NCBI GenBank assembly: GCA_014382585.1
Contig: JACNJL010000031.1
Span: forward strand, 1-43,637
Direction: 5' to 3'
DNA: 43,637 nt
Source: Limisphaerales bacterium
GTDB lineage: Bacteria > Verrucomicrobiota > Verrucomicrobiia > Limisphaerales > UBA1100
The notes under the pieces are model-generated. The model made no database searches. It worked only from the letters and a program-made list of their open reading frames with translations, and was not told the origin of the DNA. This document shows, one piece after another, positions 25,551 to 34,342 of the stretch; the stretch's first letter is position 1; the number at the start of each line of letters is the position of its first letter. The position numbers were made by a program, and so were the translations under genes.

Positions 25551-26249
25551 GTGCCGGACATCGCCGCCAATCTCGCCCAAGTGCAGCAACGCATCGCCGC
25601 TGCGTGTGAGCGTTCACAGCGTTTGCCCGATGAGGTGCAGATCATCGCCGTGGGCAAAAAATTCACCGCCGAGGTCATCCGCGAGGCCGCCGATTGCGGG
25701 CTCACGGTTTTTGGCGAAAACCGCGTGCAAGAAGCCAAGGCCAAAATCCCCGATTGCCCCGGCCATATCCGCTGGCATTTCATTGGTAATTTGCAGAAGA
25801 ACAAATGCCGCGACGCCGTGGAGCTTTTTGAAATGTTGCACGCCGTGGACAGCCTCCCCCTCGCCGCCGAGCTCAACAAACGCTGCGAACAAGCGGCCAA
25901 GACATTGCCTGTTTTGCTGGAAGTCAACGTCTCCGGCGAAGGCAGCAAACACGGTTTCACGCCCGAAACCGCCGTGGAAGCGGTGGAGGCATTCTTTGAA
26001 TTCCCGCAACTGGAGCTGCACGGCTTGATGACCATGGCCCCCTTCACCCGCGAGCCCGAAAGCGCCCGCCCCTTCTTCCAAAAACTACGCGCCATAAAAA
26101 CCAATTGTGAAAACAAACTCGGCGCCCCGTTGCCCGAGCTCTCCATGGGCATGAGCGGCGACTACGCAATCGCCATCGAGGAAGGCGCCACGATGGTGCG
26201 ACTGGGCACGTGTTTATTCGGCCCACGCGCAGCGGCTAACAAAGATTAA
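25551..26249 (+). CDS. YggS/PLPBP-family pyridoxal phosphate homeostasis protein
   Basis: This single-domain PLP-barrel protein (232 aa, GTG start) has the PLP lysine in IIAVGKKF, TVFGENRVQEAKAK, WHFIGNLQKNKC, LEVNVSGEGSKHG, and the C-terminal phosphate-binding LSMGMSGDYAIAIEEGATMVRLGTCLFG. All are signature segments of the YggS (PROSC) family, which buffers pyridoxal phosphate and affects amino-acid pools; no catalytic activity is known. The gene begins 114 bp from the EVE gene's start on the opposite strand and ends 4 bases into the convergent lipoprotein gene (TAA/TTA overlap at 26246-26249). Confidence 0.93.
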   Translation: MPDIAANLAQVQQRIAAACERSQRLPDEVQIIAVGKKFTAEVIREAADCGLTVFGENRVQEAKAKIPDCPGHIRWHFIGNLQKNKCRDAVELFEMLHAVDSLPLAAELNKRCEQAAKTLPVLLEVNVSGEGSKHGFTPETAVEAVEAFFEFPQLELHGLMTMAPFTREPESARPFFQKLRAIKTNCENKLGAPLPELSMGMSGDYAIAIEEGATMVRLGTCLFGPRAAANKD

Positions 26250-27262
26250 TACGGCAGCATTACCTTAGTTCTCGAATCGCCTAAAGGGCTGGTGCCACCG
26301 CGAGCGTTGATGTGGCCCCTGATGATTTTGCCCAAGGCACCCAAGTCAGCATCGGTGGATTGCTTGGCGGACCCATCGGCCATCACTAATTGACCTTGGG
26401 ATTTGGTTAAGCCGCTCATTGCCCTCTTTTTGACGAGAGGAGATTCCCCCTCATCGGCGCCCAGCCAATTGGACTTCGCCAAATCGTCGGTGGCGAGATT
26501 GCGCGTCATCGCAATCACGGTGGCGGGCCTTTGAAAATCGCCGCCAAGGCACAGTCCGTAGCTGAGGCCATCATGAGGAATTGGATTCCCGCCCTTGGTG
26601 TTGTAGTTACGCCAATCTTCCTGCACTTTTTCATTGGCGGCAAACCTCCCCTTGTCGCAAGGAGAGATAAGAATCTTGGCGGTTTGAACTTCAGACTTCA
26701 TCGCGGCCAATCCAAAAATGCTGCCAACGGTAAGGTTGTAGTTGCTTCCAAAATGATTGCGCTGTTGGGATGGAGCAAAATTCCACGGCGTGCGGCTCCC
26801 GTTATCCTGTGAAAAGCCCAGCATAGCTTTGCCGATCATGCCGAGATTATTCACGCACTTGATGCGGTTGGCCTTGGCGCGGGCTTTGCTCAGGCCGCCG
26901 CGGTCGCTGCCAAACATCTTTTGATACAGCGCCTCGCCCAGAGCTTTGCCGGAGATTTCCGATACCTTGAGTTCCCCTTCGCCCATGGCTCTGTTGAAAC
27001 TGTCGGTAGTCCGGTACAAATCCTTGAGGGGACTGTCATCAAGGAAATCCTCACGATCTTCCTCCGGCAATTTCTCCGCCATATACTCAATGGCTTCCAT
27101 CACCATTTGCGGAGTGAACTGGGTGGTACCGGATTTTTGGGGTGTGGTTTTCTTTTTGGTGGATGCCGGTGGGTTTCCGGACTTACCGCAGCTGATAAAC
27201 ATACAGGTGAATAAAAAGAAAACGAATAAGCCGGTGAGGTTGAGGAGGATGTATTTTTTCAT
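26246..27262 (-). CDS. Tandem lipoprotein A, pseudopilin-head-like C-terminus
   Basis: This lipoprotein (338 aa) has a signal peptide MKKYILLNLTG and lipobox FISC (Cys25), then a short linker and a helical segment (MEAIEYMAEKLPEEDREDF). The body resembles the head of Verrucomicrobial/Planctomycete pseudopilins: KARAKANRIKCVNNLGMIGKAMLGF, LSYGLCLGG followed by TVIAMTRNLA, and VMADGSAK near the end (the usual DG motif). The normal prepilin leader is absent and replaced by a lipoprotein signal. Residues 1-79 are identical to the upstream neighbour, while the C-terminal halves diverge. The role is unknown; surface display or a substrate-binding variant is possible. Confidence 0.75.
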   Translation of the reverse strand: MKKYILLNLTGLFVFFLFTCMFISCGKSGNPPASTKKKTTPQKSGTTQFTPQMVMEAIEYMAEKLPEEDREDFLDDSPLKDLYRTTDSFNRAMGEGELKVSEISGKALGEALYQKMFGSDRGGLSKARAKANRIKCVNNLGMIGKAMLGFSQDNGSRTPWNFAPSQQRNHFGSNYNLTVGSIFGLAAMKSEVQTAKILISPCDKGRFAANEKVQEDWRNYNTKGGNPIPHDGLSYGLCLGGDFQRPATVIAMTRNLATDDLAKSNWLGADEGESPLVKKRAMSGLTKSQGQLVMADGSAKQSTDADLGALGKIIRGHINARGGTSPLGDSRTKVMLPY

Positions 27263-27294
27263 AATTTGAATTTGTTTTTAAGATTGAGGTTAAT

Positions 27295-28248
27295 TTATTT
27301 GGGCAGCCAAATCTTGGTGCTGGGGGGGTCGGGAGCAATGCCACCACGTGACTTGGCATGACGAAGGGAAGCTTCTTTGAGTCCTGCGTTATCCGCCTGT
27401 ATCACTGAACCATCGGCGAGGGCCCAATTCCCTTGGCTGGCCTCCAGCCCCTTCATCACGTTGCCGAGGAAGGTAGCCCCTTTGAGCTCGGCACCGGAGA
27501 CATTGCGCGTGAGGCTCACAATCGTGTCGGGCAATTGGTCATCGCTTCCGGGACACAATCCGTAGCTGATAGCCGCATGGGGAATGGGTTTGTTTTCGCG
27601 GGCGCTGTATCCCTTGTAGTCAGCAATGGCCTTGCGATCCGGATCGCAAGGGGAATGCAACATTTTAGGGGAACCCAAACTCCACCGTATTTCCTCCAGA
27701 GCAAAAATGGTGCCCAAATGTTCGGGGTTGCCTTTGCCGAAGAAGTGCTTTTTATCGGCGGGATCCAGATGCCAAGGGAATGCTGCATGTTCCCCGGCGA
27801 ACGCAATCATCGACTTGGTAATCTGCCCCAGAGTGCTTGAACATTTGAGGCGGTTGGCCTTGGCGTGGAGTTTGCTCAGGCCGCCGCGGTCGCTGCCAAA
27901 CATCTTTTGATACAGCGCCTCGCCTAGGGCTTTGCCTGAGATTTCCGATACCTTGAGTGCCCCTTCGCCCATGGCTTCGTTGATTTCGTCGGTGGCCTCG
28001 TACAAATCCTCGAGGGGACTGTCATCAAGAAAATCCTCGCGATCTTCCTCCGGCAATTTCTCTGCCATATACTCAATGGCTTCCATCACCATTTGCGGAG
28101 TGAACTGGGTGGTACCGGATTTTTGGGGTGTGGTTTTCTTTTTGGTGGATGCCGGTGGGTTTCCGGACTTACCGCAGCTGATAAACATACAGGTGAATAG
28201 AAAGAAAACGAATAGGCCGGTGAGGTTGAGGAGGATGTATTTTTTCAT
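27295..28248 (-). CDS. Tandem lipoprotein B, paralogue of A
   Basis: This lipoprotein (317 aa) shares residues 1-79 exactly, and much of 94-126, with the gene downstream at 26246-27262. From there on it diverges: KLHAKANRLKCSSTLGQITKSM, a different middle part, and WALADGSVIQAD before the C-terminus KIWLPK. It has the same signal peptide and lipobox (Cys25) and the same pseudopilin-head-like layout. Only 32 bp separate the two genes, so they are co-transcribed, with this one first. Over the last about 230 bp of the shared 5' block, only five bases differ and all five are silent, which suggests recent duplication or gene conversion. Confidence 0.75.
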   Translation of the reverse strand: MKKYILLNLTGLFVFFLFTCMFISCGKSGNPPASTKKKTTPQKSGTTQFTPQMVMEAIEYMAEKLPEEDREDFLDDSPLEDLYEATDEINEAMGEGALKVSEISGKALGEALYQKMFGSDRGGLSKLHAKANRLKCSSTLGQITKSMIAFAGEHAAFPWHLDPADKKHFFGKGNPEHLGTIFALEEIRWSLGSPKMLHSPCDPDRKAIADYKGYSARENKPIPHAAISYGLCPGSDDQLPDTIVSLTRNVSGAELKGATFLGNVMKGLEASQGNWALADGSVIQADNAGLKEASLRHAKSRGGIAPDPPSTKIWLPK

Positions 28249-28282
28249 CGCCGTTAGTTCAGCACGGATTTTGATTTTCTGT

Positions 28283-28313
28283 CTACTATAAAGAATGACT
28301 TATTTTACAGTAG
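28283..28313. promoter_or_regulatory. Imperfect palindrome between divergent genes
   Basis: CTACTATAAAG (28283-28293) faces CTTATTTTACAGTAG (to 28313), with CTACT/AGTAG ends. On the minus strand it includes TATAGT, a plausible -10 for tandem lipoprotein B. It may be a promoter/operator; weak evidence. Confidence 0.3.
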
Positions 28314-28374
28314 GGTGGAGGCCGTTTTTTGGGAGTGCATTGGAGGGGCAGGTGTGGTTGGGTGGGCGTTTGCA

Positions 28375-28680
28375 ATGGGATTATTACCGGAAATGTTTGT
28401 GGGTGAGATTGAGGCGGCGGTGAAGTCGTTTGATCTGCATGTGGTGTGTCTGGATAAAACGCCGGAGGATTGCCAGGCGTCGCTGGAGAGTTTGCTGGTG
28501 AAGGCAATGCGGGCATACGAATCGCGCGGGGAGGGGATGCGCCACGGGATTGCGCTGGATAAACAGGTGACGATTTTTCTCAGCGAAGTGGACGGGGAAG
28601 AAAAGCCGATGTGCGGGATTTATTTCAATCTGCATTCGCCTTACAAGAAAGCGCAGGCGAAGACCGCGTCGGCGGATTAA
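28375..28680 (+). CDS. Hypothetical protein
   Basis: A short cytosolic protein of about 101 aa from ATG 28375 (MGLLPEMFVGEIEAAVKSF). An open frame extends to a GTG at 28315, but the added residues are glycine/valine-rich and unconvincing. It contains VVCLDKTPEDCQASLESLLVKAMRAYESRGEG and a beta-hairpin-like CGIYFNLHSPYKKA. I do not recognise a family. It is divergent from the tandem lipoproteins and convergent with the lipoprotein at 28784. Confidence 0.5.
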   Translation: MGLLPEMFVGEIEAAVKSFDLHVVCLDKTPEDCQASLESLLVKAMRAYESRGEGMRHGIALDKQVTIFLSEVDGEEKPMCGIYFNLHSPYKKAQAKTASAD

Positions 28681-28736
28681 CCGGGATAGCTCAGCAGAAG
28701 TTTTGCCCTTCCCTTGCGTTTGATAGATTGCGGCAA

Positions 28737-28770
28737 AGAAAAAAGGCCCCGGAGTTTCCCCCGGGGCCTT
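28737..28770 (-). terminator. Rho-independent terminator of the 28784-29215 gene
   Basis: AAGGCCCCGG (28743-28752) and CCGGGGCCTT (28761-28770) form a perfect 10-bp stem around an 8-base loop. On the minus strand the stem is followed by TTTTCTTT. Confidence 0.9.
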
Positions 28771-28783
28771 CTCCACCTATCCG

Positions 28784-29215
28784 TTATTTGGGGCGAACTG
28801 AATCGCCCACACGGATGTCCCCCTTGTTGATATCGGCTACTAAATAAGTGTCGTCGGTTTGTGCGGTGGTGGTGATCTCGCCCACGGGTCGGCCCTGGCG
28901 GAGGACGAGGTATCGCATTTCGGCCGGGGGTAATTGGGAGCCGACAATTTCAACCACCACAAACGCAAGGCCCTGATCGACAAGCATCACGCGGCCGGAA
29001 TCATTCCCAACCGGTACGTTGGCCGACGTATTAGGGTTGGCCTTGGAGCCGGGGTTATTTTTGATGCCCACTTTGGGCCCATCTCCGCCGAAGTTGGTGC
29101 CGGCCCCTCCGATGGGGTTGACCGATGGATCTTCCTTGCCCTTGAGATAGTTGCATCCAGTGAATGCAGACACGCCAAGCGCCAGCAGATAGTAAATTTG
29201 GATCCTCCTTGTCAC
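28784..29215 (-). CDS. Hypothetical lipoprotein
   Basis: About 143 aa from the GTG at 29215, chosen because it yields a canonical lipoprotein signal MTRRIQIYYLLALGVSAFTGC with Cys21. Starts further upstream (to 29377) add a basic, unlikely leader. A low-complexity Gly/Pro/Asn linker (NPIGGAGTNFGGDGPKVG) leads to a compact beta-rich domain: RVMLVDQGLAFVVVEIVG, RYLVLRQGRPVGEI, DTYLVADINKGDIRVGDSV. This last block resembles small OB-like barrels and could anchor to a partner, but the family is not recognised. A strong terminator follows at 28737-28770. The gene is divergent from the small lipoprotein at 29391. Confidence 0.65.
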   Translation of the reverse strand: MTRRIQIYYLLALGVSAFTGCNYLKGKEDPSVNPIGGAGTNFGGDGPKVGIKNNPGSKANPNTSANVPVGNDSGRVMLVDQGLAFVVVEIVGSQLPPAEMRYLVLRQGRPVGEITTTAQTDDTYLVADINKGDIRVGDSVRPK

Positions 29216-29390
29216 CCTTAACTGCGGACAGATTATGGAATTCGGCGATTTCGTCAACTGAAGGTTGCTCACAAACCGGACTCTGTGTGTGGATAAGCGC
29301 GCGACTGGATAATCCGTTGTGCTCATTCGCACCCCTGTGTCATCCTCATTTTTGAATTGCTTTTTGCCCGCGATCAACTAGGTTGGCTGG

Positions 29391-29588
29391 ATGGAGGCGC
29401 TAAACACAAAACGCATTATTCGATCAGGAATATTGATGGCAATTTTTGCAATTGGATTGACTGGGTGTTCTGGCATTCGTGTGAACCAAGGTATTTCTCC
29501 AGCCACAATTCTGTTGCCGGGATTGCTGGGCGAGCATAATCCCTCCGAAACGGAATTCGCGCCATTGGTGGCTGGGCATTCCCGATAA
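29391..29588 (+). CDS. Small lipoprotein
   Basis: The ATG at 29391 begins a 65-residue protein with a short basic start (MEALNTKRIIRSGIL), a hydrophobic core and lipobox LTGC (Cys26). The mature peptide is about 40 residues: SGIRVNQGISPATILLPGLLGEHN. The GISPATILLPGLL hydrophobic patch is likely a membrane- or partner-binding segment. I recall similar 'NQG..SPA..LLPGLL' small lipoproteins in Verrucomicrobia, but cannot confirm it here. Function unknown. Confidence 0.6.
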   Translation: MEALNTKRIIRSGILMAIFAIGLTGCSGIRVNQGISPATILLPGLLGEHNPSETEFAPLVAGHSR

Positions 29589-29802
29589 GCCCGGACTTCT
29601 GCCATAATTCTTGCCGCTTGCTCGCGCATCACGGCAATTTTTTCTTCGCTTGCATTTTCTAAATCACGCTTCTTACAGCGGTTTTTTCGAGGTCAAGTGA
29701 TTTTTATTTTTTAGAGTACCTGTTTTTTTCGATTTCGTGTTGACGGGGATTCACCAACCTGCCATAGCTAACCTTTCCGTTTTTAGAGAGAGAATTTGAC
29801 CG

Positions 29803-32800
29803 ATGCCACGAGGTAAAAAAGGAACACGTAAGCCGGCGCCCAAAAGCGGCGCGGCAATGAAGTACGATGCACACGCCACCGCATTGGAGGATGCTTATGG
29901 CATGCTGGCAGATTTGCGCCGCGAGCTGGCCGACTCCCGCGAGGACGTGGATGAACGCGAGGACATCCTCGAATTGTTCGCCAAATGCAAAGACGAGCAA
30001 CGAGCGTGGCTCTTGCTGGAGGATTATTTTTCCAAGCTGAAGCTCAGCCGCAAGGATTTTCCCGGCGACGAGTGGTGGGAAGCCGTCGCAAAGGCGAAGG
30101 GCAAAAAGCGACTGGAGGCATTGTCGGTGGTATTTCTACGCGCGGGCCGGCAAATGCCTGCGGAGCTCAATCAGCACGCGAATCTCAAACGCTTTAAGGA
30201 AATCGAAAAGGCGGAACGCGAACACGCTGTGTTCAAGGAGCTGGAACATTGGATGTTCCCGCCCGCACCGAATCATCTCGATGCCCCACGCGCATCCATC
30301 CGCGCCGTGGCCGTACCGGAACCGGAGGATTTGGATTCGAGCCTGCAAACCTTGCGGGTGGAATTCGTGGTGCGCCGTCCACGCACCGGCGACCGCAAGA
30401 AATCCATCACCAATCTCGTGGACCTCACCGTGCGCGCCGCGCACGAGCAGGAGCTCTTTCCCTCCGAGGATTGGGAATTCATCGAATGGGTCACCGAACA
30501 TTACAGCGAAGATCTCAAAGGACACGACAGCCTCAACCTCACCGGCCAGCCACTGCTGCAATGGTTGGCACATTGGGGCGGCCAAACCCGCCTGCAACCG
30601 GGTGTGGATGCCCCGCCCTACGAATTTCACGGCCAACTCGCCGAATTGATCCCCTCGCTCAAAAACGGCACGGCCATCCTTGCCTTCACGCACACGCTCC
30701 TGCTGCCCGATGGCCGCGAGGTGCCGCTGAGTGAAGCCAAGTTTTTCGCCGGCCGCCCCACCATGGTGCTGGTGGACAACACATTTTATTTCCTGCGTAA
30801 CAGCCCGCCCGCCTCGCTTCTCAGCAAATGGGTGAGCAATCCACGCGCACCGATCAACAAACTCAGCACACGGTTCATCACCGAGCTGCGCCGCACCCAC
30901 GTGCGCGAGGGCATCAACTGGAATGACTTATGCGAATCGCACACAGCCAAGCCGCTGTTCGTATTAGAAATGCATGGCGACCGCCTCGAACTGCGCCTGC
31001 AAGCCAAGAGCGATCTCGACGGCAGCCTTTGGGAATGGACCGGCCACGAATGGCACATCAAAGCCAAAGGCGAACGCCGCGCGGATAAGCCGCAGGTTTT
31101 GGAGGATGACCGCCTCGAACCTTCCATCGATTGGCTGCGCAAACTTGACTGGTTCACGCCCGAGCCCGGGCTTTGGGTCGGCGACGCGAATGAGAATTTT
31201 CTCAACGTGCTCGCCAGCGTGTGGCACGAACGCCCGCAGGACGCAGAGTTTCTCGGCAACGATTCCTTCCAGCGCCTATTCCTGAAACCCAAGCGCCTGA
31301 AGCCCACGCTCATCGTCAAAGGCAGCGGCATCGATTGGCTTTCGGTTTCCACCGAGTGGGAAGAGGAAGGCATGAAGCTCACCAAAAAAGATTTGGAAAG
31401 CCTCGCCCAAGCCACCAGCCGGTTTGTGAAACTACCCAGCAAAGGCTGGGTGGAGCTGGACGTGGACGCCACCCAACGCGCGCAGGAAACCATGGCCGAC
31501 CTCGGCCTCGACGGACTCGAAACCGGCACCCAAAAAATTGCGATGGAACAAGCCGCGCATCTCGGCGAAGACGGCCTCTCGCTATTCGGCGATGGCAAGC
31601 AAGCCCAGAAACTACGCGACCGCATCGAGCAATTCGAAGGCATCCCCACCACCGACCTGCCCGAAGGCATCGATGCCGAACTGCGCCCGTACCAGCAAGC
31701 GGGCTTCGAATTTCTCTGCCATCTGCAATCCATGCGCCTCGGCGGCATCCTCGCAGACGATATGGGCCTCGGTAAAACGCTGCAAACTCTTGCCTATCTT
31801 AAGTGGCTCAAGCAGCGGAAAAAACGCGGCAAATCCCATCCCTCACTCGTCGTGTGCCCCGCCTCGGTGATGCACAACTGGCGGCGCGAGGTGGATAAAT
31901 TCACCCCGGATATGTCCGTGCTCGTCCTCGAAAGCGGCGCCGCCCGCCATGCCATGCGCAAGCACATTCCCGATTACGATATCGTCGTCACCAACTATTC
32001 GCTGCTCCGGCGCGACCTTGAGGATTTGCAGAAGTATAAATTCAACGCCATCATTCTTGATGAAGCGCAGTTCATCAAAAACCCCGGCGCGCAAGTCACC
32101 CAATCGGTAAAGCAACTCTCCTGCAAAATCCGCCTCGCCCTCACCGGCACGCCGTTGGAAAATCGCCTGCTCGATTTATGGAGCATTGTGGACTTCGTCC
32201 AGCCCGGCTATCTCGGCGACGAAAAACATTTCCACTCGATGTACGACCCCGCCGGTGGAGACAGCGAAGAAGCCATTGCCAACCGCCGCATCGCCCGCAA
32301 ACGCCTCTCCTCCCGCCTGCGCCCCATCCTGATGCGGCGCGTCAAAACTGAGGTCGCCAAAGATTTGCCCGAACGCATCGAGCAACGGCACGACTGCGAA
32401 CTTGGCAAAGACCAACGCAAACTATACCTCGCCGAACTGCGCCGCAGCCGCGACACGGTGATGGAAACCATCCAAACCAAAGGCGTCGCCAAAAGCCGTA
32501 TGCAAGTGCTCGCCGCACTCACGCGACTGCGCCAGATTTGCTGCCACCCCTCACTCGTCGGCAACGATTCCGCCTCCGGCAAAACCGAAGCGCTCTTCGA
32601 CCTACTCGAACCATTGGTCGCCCAAGGCGAAAAAGTTTTGGTCTTCAGCCAATTTGTGCAGATGCTCAAAATTTTGGAAAAAGACTGCGGCACCCGCGAG
32701 ATCCCCACGCACATGCTCACCGGCGAAACCAAAAACCGGCAGGACGTCGTCAACGCTTTTCAGGAATCCGAAGGCGCGGGCATCTTCCTGCTCAGCCTCC

Positions 32801-33081
32801 GCGCCGCCGGCACCGGCCTCAACCTCACCACCGCGAGCTACGTGGTGCTCTACGATCCGTGGTGGAACCCCGCCGTCGAGGCGCAAGCCATTGACCGCAC
32901 CCACCGCATCGGCCAAACTAAAACCGTCAACGCCTACAAACTCATCGCGCCCGGCACCGTGGAAGAAAAAATCTGGAACCTCCAGCAAAGCAAACGCCAA
33001 ACCATCTCCGACGTGCTCGGTGAAAAAGGTTTCGCCAAGAGCCTCACCAAAAATGATCTGGAATTCCTCTTCAGTGAGTAG
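29803..33081 (+). CDS. SNF2-family DEAQ helicase/ATPase
   Basis: A large (1092 aa) ATP-dependent DNA translocase. The helicase core starts at about residue 620: RPYQQAGFEFL (motif Q-like), ILADDMGLGKTLQTLAYL (Walker A, about 650-660), ILDEAQFIKNP (about 752), SSRLRPILMRRVK, and the C-terminal lobe KVLVFSQFVQML, FLLSLRAAGTGLNLT, LYDPWWNPAVEAQAIDRTHRIGQ. The first about 600 residues have no domain I can name; they hold an acidic/basic N-terminal helix bundle and beta segments (FHGQLAELIPSLK, FVLEMHGDRLELRLQA). Such N-terminal extensions are typical of bacterial SNF2 proteins that remodel RNA polymerase or nucleoprotein, like RapA, or join defence systems. No methyltransferase, nuclease or defence neighbour is adjacent. 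Confidence 0.9.
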   Translation: MPRGKKGTRKPAPKSGAAMKYDAHATALEDAYGMLADLRRELADSREDVDEREDILELFAKCKDEQRAWLLLEDYFSKLKLSRKDFPGDEWWEAVAKAKGKKRLEALSVVFLRAGRQMPAELNQHANLKRFKEIEKAEREHAVFKELEHWMFPPAPNHLDAPRASIRAVAVPEPEDLDSSLQTLRVEFVVRRPRTGDRKKSITNLVDLTVRAAHEQELFPSEDWEFIEWVTEHYSEDLKGHDSLNLTGQPLLQWLAHWGGQTRLQPGVDAPPYEFHGQLAELIPSLKNGTAILAFTHTLLLPDGREVPLSEAKFFAGRPTMVLVDNTFYFLRNSPPASLLSKWVSNPRAPINKLSTRFITELRRTHVREGINWNDLCESHTAKPLFVLEMHGDRLELRLQAKSDLDGSLWEWTGHEWHIKAKGERRADKPQVLEDDRLEPSIDWLRKLDWFTPEPGLWVGDANENFLNVLASVWHERPQDAEFLGNDSFQRLFLKPKRLKPTLIVKGSGIDWLSVSTEWEEEGMKLTKKDLESLAQATSRFVKLPSKGWVELDVDATQRAQETMADLGLDGLETGTQKIAMEQAAHLGEDGLSLFGDGKQAQKLRDRIEQFEGIPTTDLPEGIDAELRPYQQAGFEFLCHLQSMRLGGILADDMGLGKTLQTLAYLKWLKQRKKRGKSHPSLVVCPASVMHNWRREVDKFTPDMSVLVLESGAARHAMRKHIPDYDIVVTNYSLLRRDLEDLQKYKFNAIILDEAQFIKNPGAQVTQSVKQLSCKIRLALTGTPLENRLLDLWSIVDFVQPGYLGDEKHFHSMYDPAGGDSEEAIANRRIARKRLSSRLRPILMRRVKTEVAKDLPERIEQRHDCELGKDQRKLYLAELRRSRDTVMETIQTKGVAKSRMQVLAALTRLRQICCHPSLVGNDSASGKTEALFDLLEPLVAQGEKVLVFSQFVQMLKILEKDCGTREIPTHMLTGETKNRQDVVNAFQESEGAGIFLLSLRAAGTGLNLTTASYVVLYDPWWNPAVEAQAIDRTHRIGQTKTVNAYKLIAPGTVEEKIWNLQQSKRQTISDVLGEKGFAKSLTKNDLEFLFSE

Positions 33082-33171
33082 AGCAGAGGGAGTGGGGAGT
33101 GGGGAAAAGTGAGTCGTACCCGCAGCCTTGGGTCTTGGTCATTGGAACTCGGGCAGTAAAAAAGTGGAAAG

Positions 33172-33245
33172 TGGTTGTCCCGCAGGGATTTGAACCCCGA
33201 CTAGATGTACCAAAAACATCTGTGCTACCATTACACCACGGGACA
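33172..33245 (-). tRNA. tRNA-Gln(UUG), CCA encoded
   Basis: On the minus strand a full cloverleaf folds: acceptor TGTCCCG/CGGGACA (perfect), D-stem GTG/CAC, anticodon stem GATGT/ACATC with loop TTTTGGT (anticodon TTG, glutamine CAA), and T-stem CGGGG/CCCTG with loop TTCAAAT. The discriminator A and CCA are encoded in the DNA. It sits between the SNF2 gene and dus. Confidence 0.93.
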
Positions 33246-33295
33246 GTGGGCCACACACCCTAGCCGCACATCGCACCGCCGAAAAGAAAAAACCG

Positions 33296-34342
33296 ATGAC
33301 CCCCGCCGAGCACTTCCGCGACACCCTCGCCCGCGCCCCCATCACCGCCCTCGCGCCAATGCAGGATGTCACAGACCTCTCCTTCTGGCGGCTAATGGCC
33401 AAGTACGGTGGCCCCGATCTGTACGTCACCGAGTATTTCCGCGTGCGCGAAGGGTCGTGCCTCGATAAACACATCCTCAAATCCATCACTGAAAACCCGA
33501 CCGGCAAACCCGCGCTTGCCCAGCTCATCGGCAACCACATCCCCTCACTCATCCGCACCGCGCGCGAATTGCAACAACACCCCGTCGCCGGCATCGACCT
33601 CAACCTCGGCTGCCCCGCGCCCGTCGTTTACAAAAAATGCGCCGGCGGTGGACTCCTCCGCGACCCCGCCCAAGTCGACGCCATCCTCGGCGCACTGCGC
33701 GAGGCCATCGAAATTCCATTCACCGTTAAAACCCGCATCGGTTTTGACGACCCCGCCGTGTTCGAAGAACTCCTCCCCATCTTCGCCAAACACCGCATCG
33801 ACCTCCTCACCGTCCATGGCCGCACCGTGCTCGAAGGCTACCGTAGCGGCGTCCATTACGATTACATCGCCCGCGCCGTTGAACCCCTCCCCTGCCCCGT
33901 ACTCGCCAACGGCAACATCTATTCCCCCGCCAAAGCCGCCGCCGTCCTCGCCGACACCCGCGCCGCCGGCCTCATGATCGGCCGCGCCGCCATCCGCAAC
34001 CCGTGGCTCTTCCACCAAATCCGCCAGGCACAAAAAGACGAAACTCCATTTGTCCCCACCGGCCAGGACGTGCTCAGCTATTTGCGTGACCTCTATGAAA
34101 CCGTGCGCCCCCCAAAGCTGAACGAGAAATCGCACGTGGCGAAAATGAAAAAATATTTCAACTACATCGGCATCGGCATCGAACCCACCGGCGACTTCCT
34201 CCACCGCATCCGCCGCACCACCACCGAGGCCGACCTCTTCAAAATCTGCACCGACCACCTAGAACACGACGAGCCAATGCCGCTCGAACCCTTCGACCTC
34301 AAACTAAAACCAAAGGATGTTTTGGCAGGAGAACACAGGTGA
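33296..34342 (+). CDS. tRNA-dihydrouridine synthase
   Basis: This FMN-dependent enzyme (348 aa) reduces uridine to dihydrouridine in the D-loop of tRNA. It has the family start TALAPMQDVTDLSFWRL, the substrate-proximal DLNLGCPAPVVYKKCAGGGLL with catalytic Cys115, FTVKTRIGF, LLTVHGRT, LANGNIYSPAKA, and GLMIGRAAIRNPWLF. The length is normal. A tRNA-Gln gene lies about 50 bp upstream on the other strand. The Dus subfamily (A, B or C) cannot be settled by eye. A downstream low-complexity inverted repeat follows at 34343-34470. Confidence 0.93.
   Translation: MTPAEHFRDTLARAPITALAPMQDVTDLSFWRLMAKYGGPDLYVTEYFRVREGSCLDKHILKSITENPTGKPALAQLIGNHIPSLIRTARELQQHPVAGIDLNLGCPAPVVYKKCAGGGLLRDPAQVDAILGALREAIEIPFTVKTRIGFDDPAVFEELLPIFAKHRIDLLTVHGRTVLEGYRSGVHYDYIARAVEPLPCPVLANGNIYSPAKAAAVLADTRAAGLMIGRAAIRNPWLFHQIRQAQKDETPFVPTGQDVLSYLRDLYETVRPPKLNEKSHVAKMKKYFNYIGIGIEPTGDFLHRIRRTTTEADLFKICTDHLEHDEPMPLEPFDLKLKPKDVLAGEHR

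Noticed and set aside
28384-28776. Minus-strand frame of about 130 residues opposite the 28375-28680 gene
   Set aside because: Rich in Arg/His/Pro of the type seen in antisense shadow frames, runs across the terminator hairpin, and has no signal or domain.
29195-29215. AAGGAGG followed by an ATT start inside the lipoprotein gene at 28784
   Set aside because: The ATT start would remove the charged RR residues of the signal peptide; the purine run is explained by two Arg codons.
33172-33245. tRNA-Gln as an integration site with an attached mobile element
   Set aside because: No integrase and no second copy of the tRNA 3' end seen within the window.
29803-34342. A defence system around the SNF2 gene (DISARM-like or similar)
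   Set aside because: No methyltransferase, nuclease, DUF1998 or other partner; flanks are a small lipoprotein, tRNA-Gln and dus.
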